Numbered from the stretch's first letter, positions 41,387-50,842 are shown. The stretch is DNA of 64,000 nt from Paenibacillus harenae DSM 16969 (GCF_000422465.1 NZ_KE383845.1:108241-172240); one strand, 5' to 3'. Notes: a model not told the origin generated them from the letters alone. Program-made: numbers and translations.

Positions 41387-42808
41387 ATGAAGAAATGGTT
41401 GTCTCTAATCATGATTAGTTCCTTGTTTCTATTCAGCAGTACGGCAATGGCTCAAGGAAACGCGGGTAAGCTTAAAGCCGAAGGAAACGGGAAGAGCGCA
41501 GAGGTATGCGGAGCGATACCTCCGGGTCTGTTGAAAGCGCTTGACAAAGTAAAGAATGAGCGAGCGAAAGCGGCGATAACAGCTAATATTGAAAAAGCGA
41601 AGGAAAAATGTAAAAAAGAAAATGAAGAAAACCAAGCCTTGACGGATGTTCAACGCGTTGCCGGAGACAAAACAGCGCTGCAGATCGGCTTTATTGACGG
41701 GAACCGGGCCGATTGGGTAACGGGAGCTGTCCGACTGCCTGTTACAGGGACTAACGGTTCCGTCATTACTTGGAGCTCTAATAAACCGACTATTATTTCC
41801 AATAATGGCCTGACCGTGAACCGGCCGCTAACCGCGGATGAAACCGTCGTAATAACGGCTAATCTTCGCTATAACCAAGCAACGGCCAGCAAGACATTTA
41901 CGATAGTCGTCAAAGCAGTCCCTGCCTCTATGACGGCTGAGCAAAAGGTAGCTGCCGATCTGGCTGCGCTGCAAATCCAATTCAACGGCACAGATAAGGC
42001 CGATCGGGTGACACAGCCGTTAAAAGCGCTGCCTGGCAGCGGCACGAACGGTTCGGCGATCACTTGGCACTCCGGCGCCCCAACGATTATTTCGAACGAC
42101 GGAAAGACGGTAAACCGGCCTGTCTCCGGCAGCGGTGACGCGATCGTCCTAATGACGGCGGTTGTCGTTAACAACACTGCCTCAGCGACGAAAACGTTCC
42201 AGTTAACGGTTAAACAACAGCTAACGGATGCACAGAAGGTCGCAAATGACAAAGCGGCACTGGAGCTTGATTTCGGCGGTTCGGATACGATTAGCCGCGT
42301 TACCCGTCCATTGGATCAATTGCCGGCATCAGGGGCAAACGGATCGGTCATCATATGGCACTCCAGCGCTCCGGATATCCTTTCTGCCGACGGCAAGACC
42401 ATTCATCGTCCCGCGGTTACGGCGACCGACTTGCCTGTAACGCTGACCGCCGTTATTTCCAGTAACGGGGTAACAGACTTTAAAGCGTTCGTGCTCACGG
42501 TCAAAAAGGAATATACCAGCGTGGAGAAGGTAGCTGCCGATAAAGCGGATCTGAATATCGCATTCGCAGATAAGGATTCCGCGGCTTCCGTCACGAAACC
42601 GATCGGACTTCCATCCTCAGGCTATTACGGCAGCTCGATCGTCTGGCATTCGACTCATCCGTCCGTCATTTCCGATAACGGAACAGTCGTTACCCGCCCG
42701 GCACAAAGCACAGGGGATGTAACGGTGACAATGATGGGATACATCAGCCACAATGGAGTCGGAGATGTAAAGCTATTCACGCTCACGGTGAAGCAGCTTC
42801 CACAATAA
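41387..42808 (+). CDS. Secreted protein with four atrophied Ig-like repeats
   Basis: 473 residues. Signal peptide (cleavage after AMAQG region), a Lys/Glu-rich helical segment (about 25-85), then four repeats of about 95 residues, each built as (Q/E)KVA.DKAALQI.F ... VT.PL.LP.SGTNGS.ITWHSS.P.IIS.DGKTVNRP, the atrophied bacterial Ig domain. No enzyme domain, sortase signal or SLH domain is visible, so it would be released or held by charge. GAGGGAG precedes the ATG. Confidence 0.8.
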   Translation: MKKWLSLIMISSLFLFSSTAMAQGNAGKLKAEGNGKSAEVCGAIPPGLLKALDKVKNERAKAAITANIEKAKEKCKKENEENQALTDVQRVAGDKTALQIGFIDGNRADWVTGAVRLPVTGTNGSVITWSSNKPTIISNNGLTVNRPLTADETVVITANLRYNQATASKTFTIVVKAVPASMTAEQKVAADLAALQIQFNGTDKADRVTQPLKALPGSGTNGSAITWHSGAPTIISNDGKTVNRPVSGSGDAIVLMTAVVVNNTASATKTFQLTVKQQLTDAQKVANDKAALELDFGGSDTISRVTRPLDQLPASGANGSVIIWHSSAPDILSADGKTIHRPAVTATDLPVTLTAVISSNGVTDFKAFVLTVKKEYTSVEKVAADKADLNIAFADKDSAASVTKPIGLPSSGYYGSSIVWHSTHPSVISDNGTVVTRPAQSTGDVTVTMMGYISHNGVGDVKLFTLTVKQLPQ

Positions 42809-42906
42809 AGCACCAAGCGAATAGGATAATGACGGTGTTCCCAACAGGAATAGGAACGACAAATGAACAGCAGCACCCCGGCGGCTCCGCTTGCAATTGC
42901 CTGAAT

Positions 42907-44151
42907 CTACTCCGGCTGCTTCCGCTTCCAATTGCCCGAGACGAACAGCAGGGTGCCGACCCAGCCGCAGATCGAAGCTATTATTAGCAGAATTGACAAA
43001 GAAACGCTTGTCGATAGCGATGAGCTGATGAGCGGGCCCAGCGTCCCCCGAATCCCGAACAGCATGAGGTGAAGTCCGAACACCATCGCTTCGCGGCCCG
43101 GAGCAAGCCGGAAGACGAACGCCAGAATGCCGATATCCCAGATCGCTTCTCCGACTCCCTGAATCGCATTGCCCAAGATGACGGCAGGGTATGAGCCCCA
43201 AAGTCCGTACAGCATCGGAACGACGGCATACGCGGCGATCCCGCATACGAGCGTGTATTTAATATCGATCCGGTCGATCATCCAGCCGGCGATCAAGAAG
43301 GTAAGCAGCAGTGCGCTGAAGTAAGCGACGCGGGCATATCCGATTTGAATGTTGGACAATTCCAGCACGTCGACCTGAATGATTTGATAGAGGGGACTTG
43401 CCAGCATGTTGCCAAAACCCGAGAAGGTCGTCGCGGCCAGAAAAACAGCCAGCGTCCGATTTTCCTTAATCAGCTTCCACTGCTCCTGCAGCGGAAAACG
43501 GCTTCCTTTTTTGATCGGATTCGTCCTGGCCTGGACGATTTGCTCCGGCAGCTTGAGCGTGTTAAAAAGCCCGATCGACAAGAAACCTGCTATTGAAGCT
43601 GCGATCAGAGGCCCGGAGGGGCCGTATGCTTCCGACCAGCTTCCTACGAAATAAGCAAGCGGAATCATAAGGATGCCCATCGCTACCCGGACGTAACCCA
43701 TCAGCCTCCCGCGAAGGTCGGACGGATACATGCGCGATACCAGCGCTGCGTAGGCAGGGGCTTGTATGCCCATTAAAAGTTGAAATACAAGGACGGCTGT
43801 CACATATACGGAAGGATATGCGAACAAAGCCGGCAATAACATAAGCAGCCTTCCGACCGCGTTCGGAATAATGACGAATGGCCGCGGATTATCCGCTTTC
43901 TCAATCCAGCTTGCCCAGAACGGCGAAAACAACAGTCCGACCGCGGGAGCCGCCGCCAGAATGCCGACCTGAAAATTGCTGGCTCCTTGCTGAATCGCAA
44001 ACGCGATATAGAACTGGTTCAAAACGACGTTAAACAAGCTGAACAAGCAGGATGCGCCAAGATCGATTCGGGCGTTCCGCCAGACATCTGCGGTCATCGG
44101 CATTCCGAATTTTACGAGACGTGGGGCTGACTTCGTAACGGGCTCTAACAT
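42907..44151 (-). CDS. MFS transporter
   Basis: A 414-residue major facilitator with twelve hydrophobic segments, with the loop motif SRMYPSDLRGRLMGYVRV in the first half and the second-half motif GWMIDRIDIKYT. Substrate unknown. It is monocistronic, divergent from the ROK kinase gene. Directly after the stop codon the same frame continues with IASGAAGVLLFI, which resembles its own last helix (IIASICGWVGTLLFV). Confidence 0.85.
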   Translation of the reverse strand: MLEPVTKSAPRLVKFGMPMTADVWRNARIDLGASCLFSLFNVVLNQFYIAFAIQQGASNFQVGILAAAPAVGLLFSPFWASWIEKADNPRPFVIIPNAVGRLLMLLPALFAYPSVYVTAVLVFQLLMGIQAPAYAALVSRMYPSDLRGRLMGYVRVAMGILMIPLAYFVGSWSEAYGPSGPLIAASIAGFLSIGLFNTLKLPEQIVQARTNPIKKGSRFPLQEQWKLIKENRTLAVFLAATTFSGFGNMLASPLYQIIQVDVLELSNIQIGYARVAYFSALLLTFLIAGWMIDRIDIKYTLVCGIAAYAVVPMLYGLWGSYPAVILGNAIQGVGEAIWDIGILAFVFRLAPGREAMVFGLHLMLFGIRGTLGPLISSSLSTSVSLSILLIIASICGWVGTLLFVSGNWKRKQPE

Positions 44152-44185
44152 GGGCGGATACCTTCTTCTCTAGGTGGAATGCACA

Positions 44186-44225
44186 CGAGGAGAGGACCCT
44201 CTGCAAAGAGCAAAGGATCCTCTGA
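44186..44225 (-). other. Hairpin in the MFS gene leader
   Basis: AGAGGACCCTCT...AGAGCAAAGGATCCTCT forms an interrupted stem (AGAGGATCCT with AGGGTCCTCT) about 40 bases upstream of the start codon. It has no T-tract, so it is more likely a leader structure than a terminator. Confidence 0.35.
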
Positions 44226-44398
44226 CCGGCACTTCATTTGATAGGATAATACTACACTCCCTCTTATTTGTACAGCAATAGATTTCAGGAAAAAGTTAGC
44301 GATCTCTTCACGCCTGCTTCTTCCTTCCAAAGCGGGAGTATGATAGACTTTCCTCATGCGAATAACAGTCATATTTTCATATTAACGGAGGGTATTAC

Positions 44399-45292
44399 GT
44401 GAGCATAGCAGTAGGAATAGACATCGGCGGCACGAAGGTCGCTTACGGATTTGTGGATGAGCAAGGAACGGTGCTGGCCAAGGGCTCGTTAAAAACCGAC
44501 CTGTCGGTGCCGCCGGAAGTCATGACGGAGAGAATCGCCGACGCGGTCAAGCAGCTCGCAGAACAGAACGGGCTTTCACTCGAAGCGCTGAAAGGCATCG
44601 GCGTCGGAGCGCCGGGGCCGCTCGACACCAGGGGCGGCAAGCTGACCTGTCCTCCTAATTTGAAGAGCTGGTGGGACTTCCCCGTTGTTAGCGCCCTGCG
44701 GTCGCATATGCCATTGCCCGTGAAAATGGAAAATGACGCAACAGCCGCGGCTCTCGCCGAGAAGTGGATCGGTGCCGCTCGGGATTCCGAGCATTTTATA
44801 TTCATTACGATCAGCACCGGCATCGGCGCCGGTATTTATTTGCACGGCAAGCTCATTACCGGCTCGACCGGCAATGCCGGCGACGCGGGCTTTATGGTCG
44901 TTGACCCGTCCGGAACCCCGTGGGAGACGGTCGCCTCCGGCACGGCGGTAACCCGCCAGGCATCGGAGCTGCTCGGCCGCGAGGTTTCCTCCAAGGAAGC
45001 CTTCGAGCTGGCGGCGCAGGGCGATCCGCAGATGACCGAGCTGATCAACCGGGTATTCAAGTACATCGGAATGGGCTGCGTCTCGCTCATCAACGTGCTC
45101 GATCCGGACAAAATCGTCATCGGAGGCGGCGTTTCGCAGGTTGGCGAACCTCTCTTCACATCCGTGCAGCAATATGTAGCCGCTAACGCGCTTAATCCGG
45201 CCGGCCGCCAGACAGCGATCGTGCCCGCGCAATTGCAGCAGGACGCGGGATTAATCGGCGCAGCCGCCTTAGTGCAGGTCGAGTATTCATAA
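44399..45292 (+). CDS. ROK-family sugar kinase (glucokinase-like)
   Basis: 297 residues, cytosolic. Phosphate-binding motif AVGIDIGGTKVAYGFVD at the N-terminus, active-site Asp in KMENDATAAALAEKW, and GSTGNAGDAGFMVVDP in place of the usual zinc-site GHxxx motif (the zinc-finger CxCGxxGC is absent). It phosphorylates glucose or a related hexose at C6. GTG start with GGAGGGT upstream; terminator follows. Confidence 0.9.
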   Translation: MSIAVGIDIGGTKVAYGFVDEQGTVLAKGSLKTDLSVPPEVMTERIADAVKQLAEQNGLSLEALKGIGVGAPGPLDTRGGKLTCPPNLKSWWDFPVVSALRSHMPLPVKMENDATAAALAEKWIGAARDSEHFIFITISTGIGAGIYLHGKLITGSTGNAGDAGFMVVDPSGTPWETVASGTAVTRQASELLGREVSSKEAFELAAQGDPQMTELINRVFKYIGMGCVSLINVLDPDKIVIGGGVSQVGEPLFTSVQQYVAANALNPAGRQTAIVPAQLQQDAGLIGAAALVQVEYS

Positions 45293-45301
45293 AGAAATCA
45301 T

Positions 45302-45345
45302 GAGCAGCGTTCCCTGAACATCATTGGGGAACGCTGCTCTTTTTC
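45302..45345 (+). terminator. Terminator of the ROK gene
   Basis: GAGCAGCGTTCCC (45302-45314) with GGGAACGCTGCTC (45327-45339), perfect 13-bp stem, followed by TTTTTC. Confidence 0.95.
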
Positions 45346-45367
45346 AATAGTAAGGGCAGGCTGTTCC

Positions 45368-45931
45368 TTACGAATGGCGAAGCCCGATGAGATACGTCTG
45401 CAGGACGAGCCTTATGCTCTCGTCAACCGCAATCGGCATGCCGAAGCCGCCCTTCTGTTCGATGGAAGCGAAGCCGTGCAGATAGCTGCGGAATCCCCTG
45501 ACGATGTGAATCGACTTCTCGCGGTCCAGATCGTAATAGCTTAACGTTTGTACAAGCAAATCGACGAGCAACGCTGAAGCGGCTGCGTACTCGGCATCCC
45601 CGTCATCCGGCGAGCGAAGCGTCAATTCGTACAAGCCCGGATGCGCTCTGGCGAATGCCATATAAGCGGCCGCAATCGCGTGCATCGCATCATCGCCCGT
45701 CTTATCCTGAAGGGAATCGGTCACGGCGGCCGTCAGCTTCTTCAGCCCGTAAATCGCGAGCTGAACGCGCAGACCGCCCAGTCCGTTCACATGGTTATAT
45801 AAGGAAGGAGAGCGGACGCCCAGCTTCTGCGCCAGCGATGCGAGCGTCACCTCCTCGACGCCCGAAGCATCGGCGATTTGTGCGGCCGCCTCCACGATGG
45901 TCGGCATATCCAGTCCTTTTCTAGGTGACAT
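45368..45931 (-). CDS. TetR/AcrR-family transcriptional regulator
   Basis: 187 residues. N-terminal HTH (AAAQIADASGVEEVTLASLAQKLGVRSPSLYNHVNG) and a C-terminal helical domain ending FRSYLHGFASIEQKGGFGMPIAVDESIRLVLQTYL, the TetR_C_33-like type. It overlaps the MBL gene by 11 bases and is probably repressor of that operon through the tandem palindromes at 46725-46766. Confidence 0.9.
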   Translation of the reverse strand: MSPRKGLDMPTIVEAAAQIADASGVEEVTLASLAQKLGVRSPSLYNHVNGLGGLRVQLAIYGLKKLTAAVTDSLQDKTGDDAMHAIAAAYMAFARAHPGLYELTLRSPDDGDAEYAAASALLVDLLVQTLSYYDLDREKSIHIVRGFRSYLHGFASIEQKGGFGMPIAVDESIRLVLQTYLIGLRHS

Positions 45932-46670
45932 TTCGATTATTCTCCTCCCTCATCTTAGAATGAAGTGACCGCTCTGCCGCGGCAATGGCCCGTTCAATGG
46001 CCCGAAGCGGCTGCTGCATCAGGTTGCCGTGACCGACCGCAAGCAGCGTCGGTTTCAAATCTCTCAGCCTGAGCGCCGTCTTCAGACTCGTCTCTTTATC
46101 CCACGTCGCCATCGCCGGAAATGGAAACAGCAGCTTCGTTTGTCCGGAAACCGCAATGCCGGCGCGGGTTTGAAACGCATCGCCGGCGATCAGGCTGTCG
46201 TTTCTCGTATCGAGAAAGGCCATGGAGCCGGGCGTATGCCCCGGAGCGGCTACCGCCAGAAGGGAGCCGATCCGGTCTCCGTCTTGCAGCAGCACATCCG
46301 GCTTCGTCCGGATGGCATTCTCCTTCGGCACGCCGCCGCGAATCGGCGAATCCGACTCTCCGGCATCGAGCGACCGGTCTCCGTTCAGCAGGCGGGCATC
46401 CCTGCCCGATATGAATACCTGCACCGAAGGATGCTGCTGCTTCAAGCTGTCCAAAGCGCCGATATGATCGCCGTGAGCATGGGTCAATACGATGCGCGTG
46501 ATCGGTTTTCCGATTTGCTCCGCGGCTTGCAGGATCGCTTTGGCATTATTCGGCAGCGCGGCGTCCACCAGCGTCAAATCGTCCTTTTCCTCCACCAAAT
46601 AACAATTAACCGGAAATACCTTTGGCAAATAAGTCAGCTGTACTACCGTCTTCTCACGAACAAATCTCAT
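45921..46670 (-). CDS. MBL-fold metallo-hydrolase
   Basis: About 249 residues, cytosolic. Metal-binding motif THAHGDHIGAL, the Asp/His in AAPGHTPGSMAF and DSLIAGDAF, and a C-terminal VGHGNLMQQP. Substrates in this family include lactones, glutathione thioesters and phosphonates; none can be chosen here. ATG 46670 follows AAGGAGG by 9 bases. First gene of a two-gene operon with the TetR regulator. Confidence 0.9.
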   Translation of the reverse strand: MRFVREKTVVQLTYLPKVFPVNCYLVEEKDDLTLVDAALPNNAKAILQAAEQIGKPITRIVLTHAHGDHIGALDSLKQQHPSVQVFISGRDARLLNGDRSLDAGESDSPIRGGVPKENAIRTKPDVLLQDGDRIGSLLAVAAPGHTPGSMAFLDTRNDSLIAGDAFQTRAGIAVSGQTKLLFPFPAMATWDKETSLKTALRLRDLKPTLLAVGHGNLMQQPLRAIERAIAAAERSLHSKMREENNRNVT

Positions 46671-46724
46671 TCTAATCGGCCTCCTTGGCAGGTGTAAAAT
46701 GTAACCTATTTTATTTGTCGTTTT

Positions 46725-46766
46725 AACTAATATCGTTAGTTTCACTATAAACTAATACCATTAGTT
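46725..46766. promoter_or_regulatory. Tandem TetR-type operators
   Basis: AACTAATATCGTTAGTT (46725-46741) and AACTAATACCATTAGTT (46750-46766) are palindromes differing at the centre only and 25 bases apart. They lie 55-96 bases upstream of the MBL start and just before the plus-strand gene at 46802, so one regulator could control both directions. Confidence 0.75.
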
Positions 46767-46801
46767 TTTCAAGCCCTTTATATAATCTTTTTTGCTGCGG
46801 G

Positions 46802-47287
46802 GTGGAACAACGCTCCCATTCGCCCTGGTTTCCGAAACCCGGCGCTGCGCTGCTGATCTGCACGCCGCTTATCGATCTCGCCTTGGCGGCCGCGACGGTA
46901 TACGATTTGCGCGGAGGCGCTGAAGCGACCGCTGCCCACAGCATAGCCGCCGTCTATATCGGCGTCTCCGTCGCGTTCGGCCATCGGATGATCAAGTGGG
47001 CGGATGCGCGGTTCGCCTTCCGCTTCGCAGGCGGCCCCGCCCCTGCCGGCAAGCCGAAGCACGGCCGGGAGCATGCGCGTTACGAAAGATCGGGCTGGCT
47101 GCTCCATCTACTCGCTTGGGCGATAGGCTCGGCTATTTTATACGGCATGATGGTTATGGTTGGCGATGAGACGCGAACGGAAGCCTTGTTCCAGACGCTC
47201 CGTCTCTGGATGATCGTGCTTGGCGTCGATTTCCTCATCAGCTTCAGCTATACGCTGAAGCCGTGCAAGGAAAAAGCAGGCTCCTGA
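46802..47287 (+). CDS. Small membrane protein, unknown
   Basis: 161 residues with about four hydrophobic segments (roughly 15-33, 42-60, 98-117, 133-153) and a basic loop (AGKPKHGREHARYERSG). I recognise no family. The start is GTG 46802; TATAAT at 46781-46786 is so close that the messenger would have almost no leader. Divergent from the MBL-TetR operon and probably under the same operators. The terminator overlaps its stop codon. Confidence 0.6.
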   Translation: MEQRSHSPWFPKPGAALLICTPLIDLALAAATVYDLRGGAEATAAHSIAAVYIGVSVAFGHRMIKWADARFAFRFAGGPAPAGKPKHGREHARYERSGWLLHLLAWAIGSAILYGMMVMVGDETRTEALFQTLRLWMIVLGVDFLISFSYTLKPCKEKAGS

Positions 47288-47309
47288 CAACCGGGAACCT
47301 GCTTTTGTC
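47276..47309 (+). terminator. Terminator overlapping the stop codon of the membrane protein gene
   Basis: GCAGG (47276-47280) and TCC pair with GGGA and CCTGC (47298-47302), with one bulge on each side; TTTTG follows. The TGA at 47285-47287 lies in the loop. Confidence 0.6.
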
Positions 47310-47356
47310 TATTAATGGATAGGTTGTCGGCGAACCCCGGTAAGCTGATCCTCGTC

Positions 47357-49135
47357 CTAATCAGGACAGGCGGGTATATACGCAGGAATCGTGACATTCA
47401 CCGAAGTCCCGATTCCCCGCTTGCTCACGATACTGACGCCGTATTCCGCACCGTAATGAAGCTTGATCCGGCCGTCCACGTTGCGTATGCCGTAACCCAC
47501 GTTAAGGCTCTCCGCAGGGTCGAACAGCTGGAGGACGGTTTCCGGATGAATACCGATTCCGTCGTCGATGACCCGGAAGGCGACCATTTCGCCTTCCAGC
47601 TTGCCGACGATGCGAATATTGATATGATCGCCATACCAGGCATGCTCCAGCGCATTCTCGACAAACGGCTGCAGAATAAGCTTGACCGTCGTAAATTTTA
47701 AAATATCCGGATCAATATCGAACAGAACCTGCAAGCCCTCTCCGAACTTTGTCCGCTGAATATTGATATAGGCGCCAACCTGCTCCAGCTCGTTTTTAAT
47801 CGGAATGACCGTTCTCCCCTCATTCAGGGACAGCCGGTAAAACTTCGCCAAATCGAGCACCATGCGCTGCAGCTTGTCCACTTCCCCGAACTTGGCCAAC
47901 CGGCTGATGGACGAGAGCGTATTATACAGAAAATGCGGGTTAATCTGCGCTTGCAGCGATTCGAGCTCGGCTTCTTTTTTCTTAATATTCGTCTCGTAAA
48001 CTTCATGAATTAACTCATCGATATTCCGGCCCATTTCGTTTAAAGCGACGGATATGCGCGTAAATTCGTCCTTTCCTTTGAACTGAATGCTTTTCTGAAA
48101 GTCGCCCTCCTGGAAAGAATCCAAGACGCGCACGATCTTCGAAACCTTCCGCGAATAAAACCGGGAAATAAACAAGCCCGCTAGCGCAAAGACGATGCAG
48201 CAGGCTATGCTGATGAAGAACGTCCACAGCCTTACCTTCCTAGTCGCCTGCTCCATCATATCGGTCGGAACAAGAGCAACCAGATGCCACCCCAGCTGCG
48301 GAATTTCTTCATCGATCACCCAATGACCGTCGAGCTTCTCTTCGCTTAACGCTTCGCCAAGCTTATAGTCGGTCTCTCCCGAGGAGAACATAATATTGCG
48401 GTTCTCATCCGTTGCGAAGATTTTGGTCCCCTTGCCGATTTTCTCGGAATCGACGCTTTCCAGCAAATCCGTCAGCCGCACGCTGATCCGGACGAAGCCG
48501 ATTTCCTCAAGCAGGATCGGATTATTCGTATCTACCAGCCGTCTCAGCAGGGAAATATGGCCGAACTTCGCATCCCCCTCCACCTGCTTCCACTGCAGCG
48601 TCGTTCCGTACCGCTCCTTCGGGTAGTTCTTGTACCAGGAAGCATCCTTTAACCTTGTAATATGATATAAGTCGAATAACGGCCCCTCCGCCTTCAGTGG
48701 ATCATTGTTCATGTAATTATGATAAATCTCCGGCAGCGATTCGTTATGCAAATAGACGACAAGCCGCATTTTGTTGTTAGCCGCTTCGATGGTCGTTTGT
48801 ATTTTCGGGATCAGCTGCTTCGTCGTCGCTTCATAGCTGACCCAGCCCTCCTCATAATGACGCAGATAAGAGGCGAGGTTGTTATCAAAATAAAGCATGC
48901 CGGAAATACGGGACATATCCTTCAGCTTATAACCGATATTATCCTTCATTTGCTCCAGCGTGCCTTGATTGATTTCGCGTGTCCGCTCTTGAATCGAGTC
49001 GGTAAAAATGATATTCGCGGTGTAGCCGACAAGCAGCACCGGAATAATAATAAATAGACTGTAGGTAATCATCAGCTTGATGCCGAACGGAATGTAGCGG
49101 TGCTCGTTGTTGCCGGCCGTTCTCTTCGTTGTCAT
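47357..49135 (-). CDS. Sensor histidine kinase (YesM/LytS type)
   Basis: 592 residues. Membrane span about 21-43, a long extracellular sensor (about 45-305, Cache-like), second span about 306-326, HAMP (SRKVSKIVRVLDSFQEGDF...EFTRISVALNEM), then the His_kinase domain with NPHFLYNTLSSISRL (phosphorylated His) and ATPase motif FVENALEHAW, VIDDGIGI, GYGIRNVDGRI. Paenibacillus sugar kinases of this type sense oligosaccharides, often through the adjacent binding protein. Overlaps the response-regulator gene by 4 bases. Confidence 0.93.
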   Translation of the reverse strand: MTTKRTAGNNEHRYIPFGIKLMITYSLFIIIPVLLVGYTANIIFTDSIQERTREINQGTLEQMKDNIGYKLKDMSRISGMLYFDNNLASYLRHYEEGWVSYEATTKQLIPKIQTTIEAANNKMRLVVYLHNESLPEIYHNYMNNDPLKAEGPLFDLYHITRLKDASWYKNYPKERYGTTLQWKQVEGDAKFGHISLLRRLVDTNNPILLEEIGFVRISVRLTDLLESVDSEKIGKGTKIFATDENRNIMFSSGETDYKLGEALSEEKLDGHWVIDEEIPQLGWHLVALVPTDMMEQATRKVRLWTFFISIACCIVFALAGLFISRFYSRKVSKIVRVLDSFQEGDFQKSIQFKGKDEFTRISVALNEMGRNIDELIHEVYETNIKKKEAELESLQAQINPHFLYNTLSSISRLAKFGEVDKLQRMVLDLAKFYRLSLNEGRTVIPIKNELEQVGAYINIQRTKFGEGLQVLFDIDPDILKFTTVKLILQPFVENALEHAWYGDHINIRIVGKLEGEMVAFRVIDDGIGIHPETVLQLFDPAESLNVGYGIRNVDGRIKLHYGAEYGVSIVSKRGIGTSVNVTIPAYIPACPD

Positions 49136-50673
49136 GATCGTCTATACTCCAATGGCGTCATGCCGTAGGTTTCTTTGAATTGTCTGCTGAAATAGGGCAA
49201 GTGGCGGTAACCGACCTGATCGGCGATCTCGTATATTTTCAAATTCGTCGTTTTAAGCAGCTCGCATGAACGCTCCATCCTCATTTGAATGAAGTAGTCG
49301 CTGAAATTTTTGCCGGTTTCTTCTTTGAAGATGTGCCCAAGATAGTTCGGTGATAACGAGAACTGCTCGGCCAAATCGCGCAGCGTTATGCTCTCATGCG
49401 TGCGTTCCTTCATATATTCAATTAATTGCTTGATAAGCTTCCAGTTTTTTTTGTGTCTATTTGCTTGCAGCGTCTCGGATATTTCATATACGCGGCGTCT
49501 CAGCCATTGATGGATATCGCCGATCGTTTCGAACTGCATAATAACATCGTATTTTCCAAGATCCATTCCTAGCAATTGGAATACGTTCTCATTCGTCCGC
49601 TGCAAATAATGGTCAAGCTTCATTAAAATATTCAGCGCGTAATTCCGAAGCGTAAATTTCGATTTCAGGCTTTTGGCCACCTGGAACAGATCGTCCAGCT
49701 CATCATGGATGCGGACCAGCTCATAGTTCGACATCGCGGCAAACAGCGCTTCGAGCTTCGCGTCCAGGTTTTTGACATCTTCCTTCTCCGCTGGCCTCGC
49801 TTCCCCGTAATCGATGATTTTTCCTTTGCCGTGGAACATTTTCAAATCAAGCGCCTCCAGCGCTTTCCGGTAGGAATCCGCCATCCCCGCGAGCGTATCG
49901 CTTGGCTCCCCAACGCCGCCGGTTATGGTAAATCCGCTCTCGGCATTGATCCTTCGTACAAGTTGCTCCAGCAAAGAACGTCCTTCTTCGAGCTCCAGAA
50001 TAACCGCCAGCTGCGCTTTGCTTATTTTACAAAGATGCTTCGCGCCCAGTTCTCCGCAGACGTTAACCACCCGCTCTAGCTCATCCCGATTCCGATGCCT
50101 TTCTTCCTCCGGATTCCATGTCCTATCATCGACTTCGAGAACGGCGACGAAGCCCGGATAGCGGAATCGGTTCATCCCATACTCCTTGTTCAATGTTTCC
50201 ATCGTCTTGCCGGTACCCAGTCCTTCAAGGAGTTGAAGCATATATTCATTCTTAACGATCGGAACCATCTGACCGAATACATCCTGCCTAACCTGCTCCT
50301 GATCCAGGTCCTGACGCACCTTGGTCAACGTATCGATCAGCTCCTGATCATCCATCGGCTTCAATACGTAATTGACCGCATTTAACGAGAGCGCCTGCTT
50401 GGCGTAGCTGAAATCCTGATAGCCGCTGATGAATATGATCTTCATATCCTTCCGCTTCTCAAGAGCGCGCTTCGCCAGCTCCAGCCCCGACATATGCGGC
50501 ATCCGCACATCCGTTACAAGAATATCTATTTTCTCGGTTTCCAGCACCTTCAACGCATCGAAACCGTTCATGACGCCGTCCACGACCTCCATGCCGAGGT
50601 CAGCCCAAGGAATGAAGGTGCGCATGCCGTCCAGATCCAGCTTCTCGTCATCTGCGAGCAGCACTTTGTACAT
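49132..50673 (-). CDS. Response regulator with AraC-type DNA-binding domain (YesN type)
   Basis: 513 residues. N-terminal receiver: LLADDEKLDLDGM (acidic pocket), Asp in DILVTDVRMPHMSG (about residue 55), Lys in NYVLKPMDD. A long middle section (about 130-400) of unknown fold, then an AraC HTH pair at the C-terminus (ITLRDLAEQFSLSPNYLGHIFKEETGKNFSDYF and KIYEIADQVGYRHLPYFSRQFKETYGMTPLEYR). Partner of the overlapping kinase; the likely target is the ABC operon just upstream. Confidence 0.93.
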   Translation of the reverse strand: MYKVLLADDEKLDLDGMRTFIPWADLGMEVVDGVMNGFDALKVLETEKIDILVTDVRMPHMSGLELAKRALEKRKDMKIIFISGYQDFSYAKQALSLNAVNYVLKPMDDQELIDTLTKVRQDLDQEQVRQDVFGQMVPIVKNEYMLQLLEGLGTGKTMETLNKEYGMNRFRYPGFVAVLEVDDRTWNPEEERHRNRDELERVVNVCGELGAKHLCKISKAQLAVILELEEGRSLLEQLVRRINAESGFTITGGVGEPSDTLAGMADSYRKALEALDLKMFHGKGKIIDYGEARPAEKEDVKNLDAKLEALFAAMSNYELVRIHDELDDLFQVAKSLKSKFTLRNYALNILMKLDHYLQRTNENVFQLLGMDLGKYDVIMQFETIGDIHQWLRRRVYEISETLQANRHKKNWKLIKQLIEYMKERTHESITLRDLAEQFSLSPNYLGHIFKEETGKNFSDYFIQMRMERSCELLKTTNLKIYEIADQVGYRHLPYFSRQFKETYGMTPLEYRRS

Positions 50674-50693
50674 GTCATCTCAGCTCCATTTAC

Positions 50694-50738
50694 GAGAATT
50701 GCGCGACTACCCTACTACCCGTCAACCTATATAAGTTG
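50694..50738 (+). repeat. Remnant related to the inverted-repeat element
   Basis: GAGAATTGCGCGACT (from 50695) and CTATATAAGTTG (about 50727-50738) both occur in the element copies at 35031 and 36967, but in a different order and with other bases between. A degraded or rearranged copy is the best guess. Confidence 0.4.
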
Positions 50739-50842
50739 GGCTAAAGATACAAAAGCGAGGAGCGGGGAGAGCCAATCGTTCCGGAGAAACGAAGTGTCGC
50801 TTTTTGCAGTCCAAATGGTTACCCTCTTCCCCTCTAAAAACG

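Noticed and set aside
46725-46766. Remnant of a transposon end
   Set aside because: The two palindromes are in a promoter and next to a TetR gene; operators explain them better.
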